The notes below the pieces were generated by a model. It did no database searches. It had not been told where the DNA came from and saw only the letters and a program-made list of their open reading frames with translations. A stretch of 11,788 nt of DNA from JBKJUK01 sp046590705 (GTDB lineage Bacteria; Acidobacteriota; Thermoanaerobaculia; Gp7-AA8): assembly GCA_046590705.1 (NCBI GenBank), contig JBKJUK010000152.1:1-11788 (forward strand), written 5' to 3'. Below are positions 6,007-11,788 of this stretch, one piece after another (the first letter of the stretch is position 1; each line of letters opens with the position of its first letter). The position numbers were made by a program, and so were the translations under genes.

Positions 6007-6748
6007 GGCAGAAGTGCCGAACGTTGCGGCCGCTGCTGACTTGAAGTTTGCCTTGACGGAGATTGCAGGTCGATTCGAAGCCGACACTGGAAAGTCAGTG
6101 AAGTTGTCGTTCGGTTCCTCCGGCAACTTTCGCAATCAGATAGAGGAGGGCGCGCCGTTCGAGCTGTTCCTGTCGGCGGACGAGAATTTCGTTTTTCAAC
6201 TTGCGGAGAAGGGCCTGACCCGCGACCGCGGCTCGCTTTACGCCATTGGGCGGATCGTACTCTTCGCACCACACGGCTCACGTCTGAGAGTCGATGCACA
6301 AATGAAAGACCTGCGTGCCGCACTCGCTGAGAATCGTGTCGCGCACTTCGCCATCGCCAATCCTCAGCATGCGCCATACGGACGTGCGGCGCGCGCCGCT
6401 CTGCAGCACGCAGGACTCTGGTCGTCGATCGAGAGGAAACTCGTGCTCGGCGAGAATGCCTCCCAGGCTACCCAGTTCGCCGCTTCAGGCTCGTGTCAGG
6501 GTGGCATCATCCCGCTTTCGCTCTCGAAGGCGCCCGCGGTTGCCAGGCTTGGGTCCTTCGCGCTGATTCCGGCCAGCTGGCATGTCGGCGAGCCTCTGCG
6601 GCAACGGATGGTGCTGACCAGATCGGCGGGTCCCGTGGCCAGATCCTTTTACGACTATCTGCGACAACCGGCGGCGCGGGCAGTGTTGGTCCGTCACGGG
6701 TTCACGCTTCCTGTAAGCAGTGGAAAACGGACGACAAGGAAGGAATGA
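5915..6748 (+). CDS. modA: molybdate ABC transporter substrate-binding protein ModA
   Basis: This is a 277-residue periplasmic/extracytoplasmic molybdate- or tungstate-binding protein. The start at ATG 5915 is firm: AAGGGGAG lies six bases upstream and an in-frame TGA directly precedes it. Residues 1-32 form an unusual signal peptide: hydrophobic, without a basic n-region, with a heptamer-encoded second half (residues 18-31) and probable cleavage after HSA. The mature part matches the ModA fold: VAAAADLKFALTEIA (37-51), LSFGSSGNFRNQI (64-76) with Ser68-Ser69 as likely oxyanion contacts, GAPFELFLSAD (79-89), AIANPQHAPYGRAA (146-159), then the C-terminal lobe. The first binding-loop Ser of ModA appears to be Ala here (AAAADL). 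ATGA overlap with modB shows a tight operon. Substrate specificity between molybdate and tungstate cannot be decided by eye. The heptamer array makes slipped-strand switching possible. Confidence 0.92.
   Translation: MLSLVAVTPLTFSFLVTAFSILHSPFSILHSAEVPNVAAAADLKFALTEIAGRFEADTGKSVKLSFGSSGNFRNQIEEGAPFELFLSADENFVFQLAEKGLTRDRGSLYAIGRIVLFAPHGSRLRVDAQMKDLRAALAENRVAHFAIANPQHAPYGRAARAALQHAGLWSSIERKLVLGENASQATQFAASGSCQGGIIPLSLSKAPAVARLGSFALIPASWHVGEPLRQRMVLTRSAGPVARSFYDYLRQPAARAVLVRHGFTLPVSSGKRTTRKE
5967..6008 (+). repeat. heptamer array inside the modA signal-peptide coding sequence
   Basis: Units of CATTCTC stand at 5967, 5981, 5988 and 5995, with CATTCTG at 5974 and a degenerate last unit CATTCGG at 6002. 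An isolated CATTCTC also occurs at 5946. In the modA frame three units (21 bases) encode seven residues, giving the repeating peptide FSILHSP / FSILHSA. Adding or removing one or two units shifts the frame; the two other frames meet TGA at 6037-6039 and 6042-6044. Confidence 0.95.
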
Positions 6749-7422
6749 TGGACTGGACGTCCGTTCTGCTCTCAGCGAAGCTCGCGCTTTTCACGGTGCT
6801 GCTGCTTCTGCCTCTGGCCATCGCAGCGGGATGGGGCCTGGCAGTCACGAAGTTCGCCGGGAAGGCCTGGCTGGAAGGGCTGCTGGCTCTTCCGCTGGTT
6901 CTGCCGCCCACCGTCGTCGGTTATTACTTTCTCTCTGTCATGGGCGGAGGAACTCCAGCTGGAAGGTGGTTCGAAGCGATTGCCGGTCACACGCTGGCCT
7001 TCAGTTTCAGCGGTCTCGTCCTCGCTTCGGTTCTCTTCAACATTCCTTTCGCGGTCATACCTGTGCAACGTGCCTTCGAATCGATTTCGCTGGACGTGCG
7101 GGAGGCGGCCCAGTGCTGCGGCATGACCTTCTGGCAGGCCTTCTGGCGCGTTGAACTGCCACTGGCCTGGCCAGGAATTCTGACTGCAGCGGTGATGACC
7201 TTTGCACACACGCTGGGTGAATTCGGCGTGGTGCTCATGGTCGGCGGCAACATTCCCGGTGAGACCAGAACCGTGGCCATTTCGATTTACGACAGTACGC
7301 AGGCCTTCGATCATGTAGCGGCGGGAAGGATGTCGTTGCTCCTGCTCCTGATCTCGCTGGTCACCATCGCCGTCGGCTACGGTCTGGCCGACCGCCTGCT
7401 CAAGCGAAGGCGGGTGAATTGA
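6745..7422 (+). CDS. modB: molybdate ABC transporter permease ModB
   Basis: This 225-residue protein, the usual ModB length, is the membrane channel of the molybdate importer. The ATG at 6745 overlaps the modA stop (ATGA); a second ATG follows directly at 6748. AAGGAAGGA upstream supplies the ribosome site. Hydrophobic segments lie at about residues 7-34, 43-66, 84-111, 143-165 and 200-220. ALPLVLPPTVVGYYFL (48-63) is a ModB/CysT-type signature. The cytoplasmic EAA loop EAAQCCGMTFWQAFWRVELP (120-139) is followed by WPGI; it contacts the ATPase. GEFGVVLMVGGNIPGETRT is the conserved later segment. A longer in-frame ORF reaches back to 6493 but lies inside modA and is not a credible start. The stop overlaps the modC start as TTGA. 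Confidence 0.95.
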   Translation: MMDWTSVLLSAKLALFTVLLLLPLAIAAGWGLAVTKFAGKAWLEGLLALPLVLPPTVVGYYFLSVMGGGTPAGRWFEAIAGHTLAFSFSGLVLASVLFNIPFAVIPVQRAFESISLDVREAAQCCGMTFWQAFWRVELPLAWPGILTAAVMTFAHTLGEFGVVLMVGGNIPGETRTVAISIYDSTQAFDHVAAGRMSLLLLLISLVTIAVGYGLADRLLKRRRVN

Positions 7423-8504
7423 GTCTCGCGCTCGATCTCCGTCACCACAGACCTCATCTCGATTTCCGCGAGCAGTTTGCCGAGCAGCGAATCACCGCGC
7501 TCATCGGGCCTTCCGGCAGCGGCAAGACTTCGATTCTACGAGCCATCGCCGGCCTTCTGCCACTCTCGCATGCGCGGATCAGCTTCGGTGGTGAGATCTG
7601 GAATGATGAGATCGTTCGCACGCCTGCGCGCGAGCGTTCCATCGGCTTTGTGCCCCAGCAGTACGGTCTTTTTCCGCACATGAACGTGGCCGGGAATGTA
7701 GAAGCGGCCCTGCTTCATCTGTCAGGAGAAGCGCGTCGCCGACGGGTGCAGGAGTGTCTGGAGAGGGCGCAGGTGACTGGTCTCGATACTCGCTATCCGC
7801 ACCAACTCTCCGGCGGACAGCGACAGCGTGTGGCACTGGCCCGTGCCCTTGCGCGCGCACCCCGACTGCTACTGCTCGACGAACCATTTTCGGCGGTCGA
7901 TCGAAGTACCCGCAACCAGCTCTACGCAGAATTACGCCGGATTCGCGAAGAACTCCGATGCACGATCATTCTCGTCACCCACGACCTCGACGAGGCCGCG
8001 CAACTGGCCTCGCACTTCTGTCTGGTCGATGGCGGGCGGCAACTCCAGTCCGGACCGACGTCCGCGGTTCTGACCAGGCCCCGTAGCGAACAGGCAGCGC
8101 GCCTGCTCGACATCCCCAACGTGTTTCAGGGAGTGGTGCAGTCCAGGGCAGATTCCGCAGGACCGCAGCTGCGATGGGGACCGTTCACACTGACCGTGGA
8201 TAGTGATTTCGTAACCGAAAACGCAAGTATCCCGTGGGCCGTGCTGCCCGCCAACGTCCAGTTCCTCCACCTCGGACCACCAGAGCAGGAAGACGGAGAG
8301 AACAACATCCCGGCGCGAGTAGAAGAAATCATCGAACTGGGATCAGAAATAATCCTCTGGCTCCACCTCGAAGGTATGCCTGACACCCGACTGCAGGCAA
8401 GAGTTTCAGAGCGTTCCTTGCGTGGATCCGGCGTGGAAGTCGGCTCATCGTTAACGGTGCGCATCAACCGGACTGACATCATCGCGCTGAACGAGAAGGC
8501 GTGA
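7419..8504 (+). CDS. modC: molybdate ABC transporter ATP-binding protein ModC
   Basis: This 361-residue ATPase powers the ModABC importer at the inner face of the membrane. It starts at TTG 7419, overlapping the modB stop (TTGA), and SLALDLRHHRPHLDFREQFA after the start fits ModC N-termini. Motifs: Walker A GPSGSGKTS (30-38), Q-loop Gln80 in GFVPQQYGLFPH, signature LSGGQRQR (130-137), Walker B LLLLDEP (150-156) with catalytic Glu155, D-loop SAVD (158-161) and switch His188 in LVTHDLDEA. Residues about 225-361 hold the accessory region, ending in one Mop/TOBE-like oxyanion-binding domain (IPARVEEIIELGSEIILWLH to TVRINRTDIIAL), which in known ModC proteins can bind molybdate and inhibit transport. 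No ModE regulator or other molybdenum gene is present in the window. Confidence 0.95.
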   Translation: MSLALDLRHHRPHLDFREQFAEQRITALIGPSGSGKTSILRAIAGLLPLSHARISFGGEIWNDEIVRTPARERSIGFVPQQYGLFPHMNVAGNVEAALLHLSGEARRRRVQECLERAQVTGLDTRYPHQLSGGQRQRVALARALARAPRLLLLDEPFSAVDRSTRNQLYAELRRIREELRCTIILVTHDLDEAAQLASHFCLVDGGRQLQSGPTSAVLTRPRSEQAARLLDIPNVFQGVVQSRADSAGPQLRWGPFTLTVDSDFVTENASIPWAVLPANVQFLHLGPPEQEDGENNIPARVEEIIELGSEIILWLHLEGMPDTRLQARVSERSLRGSGVEVGSSLTVRINRTDIIALNEKA

Positions 8505-8542
8505 CTCACATGGTCGAACCCGTCGCGGAGCGATGAACTGGA

Positions 8543-8569
8543 CTCATCGACGAGCCCTACTCGGATGAG
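8543..8569. terminator. hairpin between modC and the converging kinase gene
   Basis: CTCATC, a two-base bulge GA, CGAG, loop CCCTA, CTCG and GATGAG form a 10-bp stem, 39 bp after the modC stop. No T-run follows on either strand. The position between converging genes suggests a terminator or an RNA 3'-end stabiliser, but without a T-run this is uncertain. Nothing else stands out in 8505-8690. Confidence 0.35.
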
Positions 8570-8690
8570 CTGCGACCGTGCTGCTACGACTCTCGAGTGA
8601 TCACAGGGCGCATTGGTCGTGCGCGCTACTCTCTTCACGGAGGTCGACAGGTTCAGTGTTCGTCAAGCGATAGTTCAGCCCCGGTTTCTA

Positions 8691-10652
8691 TCACTCCGGT
8701 GACTCGAACGGCGCGTCGGAAGCCGGAAGGAACAGATGGAAGGTTGTTCCTTCGCCGAGCGCGCTCTCGACGAAGATGTGACCGCCGTGGGCCGTCAGTA
8801 CCTGATGTGAGACCGCGAGCCCCAGCCCTGTGCCACCTGACTTCTTGGTGGTGAACATCGGCTCGAAGATGTGAGGCAGAACGTCGGGTGCGATGCCGGA
8901 ACCACTATCTTGCACAGAGAGGTGGATAAACCGGTCCGCTGTTGGTACATAGCCGAATGGGCGCGTCAGACCGCTGAGCGCCTGTTGTGCCGAGATTTGA
9001 ATGACTCCGCCTCGAGGCATCGAGTCGCGGGCATTGATGATCAGATTGATCATCACCTGATGCAGCTGGTTCTCATCTCCGGTCGATGAAATCGAGCCTT
9101 GGGGTAGCAGTGTGCGGATAGTCGTTTCTGCAGGCAGCATGCGAGCTGCTACATCAACAACGCTCTGCAGCCACTCAGCGAGGTCGAAGGGCTGTCGCGA
9201 CAGCTCGGCCGGCCTCGCGAATCTGAGGATCTCCTGCGTGATTCTGCTGCCCCGCTGCACCGCCTTCTGAATGTTTGTTGCGGCGCTTCGGAGAATTGGC
9301 TGGTCGCCCGCTCGCCGGTCGATGATCTCAGCGAACGGCTGAATGCCCATCAGTACGTTATTGAATTCGTGCGCGACGGTTGCGGCCAGTCGACCAAGGC
9401 TACCGAGACGGGACTCCTGTTCCAGCTGGTTCTGGAGCATTTGTTTCTCGCTCTCCGCCAGTTTGCGTTCGGTAATGTCACGCACGATCGTCGTGAAGTA
9501 ACTGGTCGCACCTGCCTTCCAGGTGGCGACCGATATTTCGGCAGGAAATGAAGAACCATCTTTTCGCAAACCGAGAACTTCTACGGCACGTCCTGTCACG
9601 TACGTTCGAACCAGCGGATCCTCGGTTCCTTCAGCGTCTGAGTTCCCGTAGCGAATGATTCTGTTCACATGCATTCCGATCAGTGCTTCCTGCTCGGAGT
9701 AGCCGAAAATTCGCTGCGCTCCATCATTCCAGTAGACGATCTCGCCCGACTGAGCAGTCGAGACCACCGCGTCGAGCGCTGACTGCGCAATCAATCGGAA
9801 CTTTGTTTCGGACTGCCGCAGAGCCTCATCGGTCGATAGTCGTTCCGAGAGATCGGTCATTACGCCGATGAGCCGTAGTGCGTGCCCGTCCTGATCTCGC
9901 ACGAAGTAGCCACGATCGAAGATATGCGCGTAGCTCCCATTGCCTCGTCGAAAGCGATAACTGGCCGTCCAGACGTCGTCGGCGCTGAGCTGCGCCGCAA
10001 CTATGCTTTCCTCGACCCGGGGCCAGTCGGCAGGATGAACCGAGGAGGACCACCACGCATAGGTTGGGTTCGGCTCATCAAACAATTGGGCGGTGGCCTC
10101 GTTCCACCAGACACTTCCGGTGCTGATATCCCAATCGTAAACTGCATCGCCTGTCGCCCTGGCTGCCAGGGTGAAGCGTTCGACGCTTTCACGGAGTTGC
10201 TGCTCGGCCGCCTTCTGTCTGCAGATATCGACCATCACTCCATTCAAACGAACGGCGACCCCGTTCTCAGTTTCGACCCTGATGATGTCATTGAGCCAGA
10301 CCGTGGAGCCATCGCTGGCAATCATGCGGTACTCGAACTCATGATCCTCCAGCCGGTCCGTGGCCGCCCTGCAAGTCACCTCAGCCATTTCGCGGTCGGC
10401 CGGATGTATGTGCGCGGCCCAGAACCCAGGTTCCTCGATCCAGCGACTGGCGGGGTATCCGAGCAGTTCTTCCGCGCGTTTGCTGACGAACGTAAAGCGG
10501 AGAGTGGCCGGATCCGCCTGCCAGACGATTACATCAAGCGAATCGATGAGCTCCGCGAAATGATCATCTGGTCGGAGGCTCGAGCTCGGGTCACCGGGTG
10601 CATGAAGCTGAGCGTCCTTGTCCATGTCTGGGTCAGGGTTTCGTTCTAACAC
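8691..10652 (-). CDS. soluble histidine kinase with three PAS domains
   Basis: This is a 653-residue sensor kinase with no membrane segment, so probably cytoplasmic. PAS domains cover about residues 30-155 (VIVWQADPATLRFTFVSKRA, HPADRE), 156-275 (DAVYDWDISTGSVWWNEATA, HPADW) and 285-400 (DAVVSTAQSGEIVYWNDGAQ, GYSEQEAL, then IVRDITERK). Then come a coiled linker and the HisKA dimerisation domain with the phospho-acceptor His428 in ATVAHEFNNVLMGI. The HATPase domain follows: N-box INLIINARDSM (Asn536, Asn540), G1 DSGSGIA (Asp582), F-box IFEPMFTTK and G2 GTGLGLAV (607-614). The EFNN form of the H-box is typical of soluble PAS kinases often attached to or paired with receivers. No receiver adjoins it; the partner could be the stand-alone receiver at the left end, but that is a guess. 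The start is GTG 10652, with ATG 10625 as alternative; neither has a clear ribosome site. It converges on modC. Confidence 0.93.
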   Translation of the reverse strand: MLERNPDPDMDKDAQLHAPGDPSSSLRPDDHFAELIDSLDVIVWQADPATLRFTFVSKRAEELLGYPASRWIEEPGFWAAHIHPADREMAEVTCRAATDRLEDHEFEYRMIASDGSTVWLNDIIRVETENGVAVRLNGVMVDICRQKAAEQQLRESVERFTLAARATGDAVYDWDISTGSVWWNEATAQLFDEPNPTYAWWSSSVHPADWPRVEESIVAAQLSADDVWTASYRFRRGNGSYAHIFDRGYFVRDQDGHALRLIGVMTDLSERLSTDEALRQSETKFRLIAQSALDAVVSTAQSGEIVYWNDGAQRIFGYSEQEALIGMHVNRIIRYGNSDAEGTEDPLVRTYVTGRAVEVLGLRKDGSSFPAEISVATWKAGATSYFTTIVRDITERKLAESEKQMLQNQLEQESRLGSLGRLAATVAHEFNNVLMGIQPFAEIIDRRAGDQPILRSAATNIQKAVQRGSRITQEILRFARPAELSRQPFDLAEWLQSVVDVAARMLPAETTIRTLLPQGSISSTGDENQLHQVMINLIINARDSMPRGGVIQISAQQALSGLTRPFGYVPTADRFIHLSVQDSGSGIAPDVLPHIFEPMFTTKKSGGTGLGLAVSHQVLTAHGGHIFVESALGEGTTFHLFLPASDAPFESPE

Positions 10653-11187
10653 TGTCTGCCGTCAGGTGGAAGAAATGGGGATGAATGATCTCGAAATCAT
10701 CCGTTGCCGGGAGAATTGAGTCTGCCGTGGTCACGTTGATACTACGCGGCGCAGGCAGGCCTGCGCTCATTTCAGCTGAAGAGGCAGGGGCGCTGCCCGA
10801 ACCGGGAGTGCACTGCCTTGGCGCGATTGGTCACGAGTGCGGCCACCAACGGTGCTGCGCGCTTCGCGATTGCCCCCGGTTACGTTCTCTGACGCTCGGT
10901 TCTGACCCAGTACGAGCCGAGCAGTTTGTTTCGGACAGGGTCGTGAAAGCTCAGCTTGGCGACGCAGGCGAGCCACACGATGAACCGCGCCTCTGTATCC
11001 GCGGTCGAGACCGCATTGCTTTCCCCGGAAGGGCTGCAGGTCCTCGCGACGTCTGCTCGCGCGGGATGGAACGCGCACTCGCCGCCACCAGCGCCTCGGT
11101 GAACATAGGGACGAGTGCGGGGTCGCCTTTGACGTCGATCAAGCGGATGCGCTTGATCGACGTCAAAGGCTACGGCGGGCGGTGCTG
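10653..11187. other. 535-bp gap without a recognisable gene; palindromes and possible coding remnants
   Basis: No conserved gene is recognised. On the minus strand, short protein-like stretches appear in different frames: LIDVKGDPALVPMFTEAL in the frame of the signal-peptide ORF upstream, and ARFIVWLACVAKLSFHDP in another frame. This could mean a decayed gene or chance. Palindromes are frequent: GCGCAGG-CAGG-CCTGCGC (10749-10766), TTCAGCTGAA (10771-10780), GGCAG-GGGCG-CTGCC (10783-10797) and the large one at 11125-11170. A 227-codon plus-strand ORF crosses this gap but looks non-coding. The kinase promoter should lie in the gap, but no clear one was found. Confidence 0.4.
11125..11170. repeat. 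perfect 21-bp inverted repeat with 4-base loop
   Basis: Bases 11125-11145 are the exact reverse complement of 11150-11170, around the loop GATG. The arm begins GCCTTTGACGTCGATC and ends AAGCG. On the minus strand it lies 17 bases after the stop of the signal-peptide ORF, so it could act as that transcript's terminator or 3' stabiliser, but no T-run follows. The inner GCGGATGCGC is also the core of the hairpin at 2289-2302. Confidence 0.9.
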
Positions 11188-11301
11188 TCAGGTGAACGTG
11201 AGGGTAGAGTCCTCAAGACTCACTCGAGCAGCCACCGTGTTCCATGCGAACGCGGTCACGAGTAGTGACAACGCGAAGATCGTGGCTCTTCGCACGATCA
11301 T
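11188..11301 (-). pseudogene. short signal-peptide ORF, possibly the start of a decayed secreted-protein gene
   Basis: A minus-strand frame of 37 codons from ATG 11301 (35 from GTG 11295) reads MIVRRATIFALSLLVTAFAW, then NTVAARVSLEDSTLTFT and TGA. It has a clear signal-peptide shape: Arg-Arg, a hydrophobic core, then AWNTVAA as a cleavage region. GGAGG stands eight bases before GTG 11295, a good ribosome site, so GTG is the likelier start. The frame then meets TGA (11188-11190) and TAG (11173-11175), yet stays open again for about 70 codons. This suggests a secreted-protein gene broken by two nonsense codons, or a genuine very small secreted peptide closed by the hairpin at 11125-11170. It begins 35 bases after the stop of the next gene upstream, so the two may be cotranscribed. 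Confidence 0.4.
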
Positions 11302-11336
11302 CACCTCCAACGTTGGACTTGGATCGTACGTCACGG

Positions 11337-11788
11337 CTACGGAAACGGAAACGCGTTCACATCACTGATGGTACTGAATGTGTTGTGAGGATTACTTCGC
11401 TCCCACACCTTGCATGTCTTCGTGTCTGTGACCGTGACCGTGTACTCGTTATTCGTCAGACCGGAGAGGTACACCCAGAACTTGTCGTTGATGTTGACAC
11501 CTTTGAAAATCTTGACGATCGCTTCCACTCGTTTCGGAGCATGCGGGAACATCGAGAAAAACGCCGTTTCGCTGAGCGGTCCGTAGGTAGGATTCACCTC
11601 GGGCTGATTCTCGGCATATCGGATCACAGCGCCGTTGCCGTTGGTGACAGGTTGGAAGAATTGATTCCGCCAGGTGAGTGTCACTTTGAATCGGTTCTCC
11701 AGCAGGCATGCGGTGTTCGGACCTGGCGTGCAGGCGGTACACCCCGTGGTCGGTCCAGGGCGGATGAAACTGGCGATACTCGAATACG
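11337..11788 (-). CDS. C-terminal part of a secreted protein (partial, enters from right edge)
   Basis: The frame is open from the window edge to TAG at 11337-11339 (149 codons visible, N-terminus missing). After a Cys/Pro/Thr-rich stretch (GPTTGCTACTPGPNTACLL) comes NRFKVTLTWRNQ, then FFSMFPHAPKRVEAIVKIFK, INDKFWVYLSGL, NEYTVTVTDTKTCKVWE and a closing ISDVNAFPFP. I recognise this layout as a beta-rich C-terminal domain common in large secreted or surface proteins of acidobacteria-like and some proteobacterial genomes: CxLCL, RFxVxxxW, a YFWFF-like motif, VKxxDG, FWVFxxxLTxxxYxxxVTDT, and a final DTxAF. Here YFWFF is replaced by AFFSMF. Its function is unknown to me. It often follows protease, repeat or other surface domains, which would lie outside the window. 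An internal GTG at 11684 is not the true start. Confidence 0.75.
   Translation of the reverse strand, partial: YSSIASFIRPGPTTGCTACTPGPNTACLLENRFKVTLTWRNQFFQPVTNGNGAVIRYAENQPEVNPTYGPLSETAFFSMFPHAPKRVEAIVKIFKGVNINDKFWVYLSGLTNNEYTVTVTDTKTCKVWERSNPHNTFSTISDVNAFPFP

Noticed and set aside
5822..6008. CRISPR-like array
   Set aside because: The units are 7 bases long, contiguous and without spacers. They are simple tandem heptamers in two orientations.
6493..6744. Upstream extension of modB inside modA
   Set aside because: The in-frame extension is antithetic to the conserved modA frame, and modB has a strong ribosome site and the family start at 6745.
10749..10797. Cluster of short palindromes as a replication origin or attachment site
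   Set aside because: The stems are 5-7 bp with no iterons, AT-rich region, integrase or flanking direct repeats, so no such role can be supported.
10685..11368. A 227-codon plus-strand ORF covering the gap and the end of the right-edge gene region
   Set aside because: It is rich in Arg, Cys and His without any recognisable motif, crosses the large palindrome, lies antisense to the well-supported signal-peptide ORF, and enters the 3' end of the right-edge gene. It is long mainly because GC-rich DNA has few stops.

Overview
The window is bacterial, GC-rich (estimated by eye near 58-60 %) and gene-dense. It reads as ordinary chromosome with repeat-rich intergenic gaps, not as a phage or plasmid. 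The lineage cannot be fixed from the sequence. A C-terminal domain of the kind common in secreted proteins of Acidobacteriota-like genomes (right edge), many soluble PAS-domain sensors, and palindromic and heptamer repeats fit an acidobacterial or similar soil/sediment bacterium. That assignment is an inference with low confidence. No rRNA, tRNA, CRISPR array, transposase or integrase was seen.

Left part (1-1460): a minus-strand signalling pair, a stand-alone receiver protein followed by a PAS-GAF sensor that runs off the left edge. The two lie in the same reading frame, separated by one TGA and 22 sense codons. Divergent from them is a plus-strand LigB/DODA-type extradiol dioxygenase (1462-2259) with a near-consensus -10 box and a 22-bp-spaced direct repeat in its promoter region. 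A short terminator-like hairpin follows it. Next is a membrane-anchored PAS-coiled-coil protein (2364-4238) ending in an Ada-like His-Cys-Cys-Cys zinc motif.

Middle (4357-5629): two minus-strand genes, an RRM-type RNA-binding protein and, downstream of it, an endonuclease/exonuclease/phosphatase-fold lipoprotein. A nested palindromic repeat (5214-5298) lies between them.

Right-centre (5822-8504): the molybdate ABC transporter operon modA-modB-modC, with 4-nt overlaps ATGA and TTGA. The modA start lies between two oppositely oriented heptamer arrays, and the second array is inside the signal-peptide coding sequence. Gain or loss of one or two heptamers there would frameshift modA into stops within about 40 bases. 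This is the most unusual structure in the window. ModA would capture molybdate outside the membrane, ModB would form the channel and ModC would power it.

Right part (8691-11788): a minus-strand soluble histidine kinase with three PAS domains converges on modC. Upstream of it is a gap of about 535 bp with no recognisable gene but with several palindromes, including a perfect 21-bp inverted repeat. Then come a very short signal-peptide ORF (possibly the start of a decayed gene) and the C-terminal part of a secreted protein entering from the right edge.
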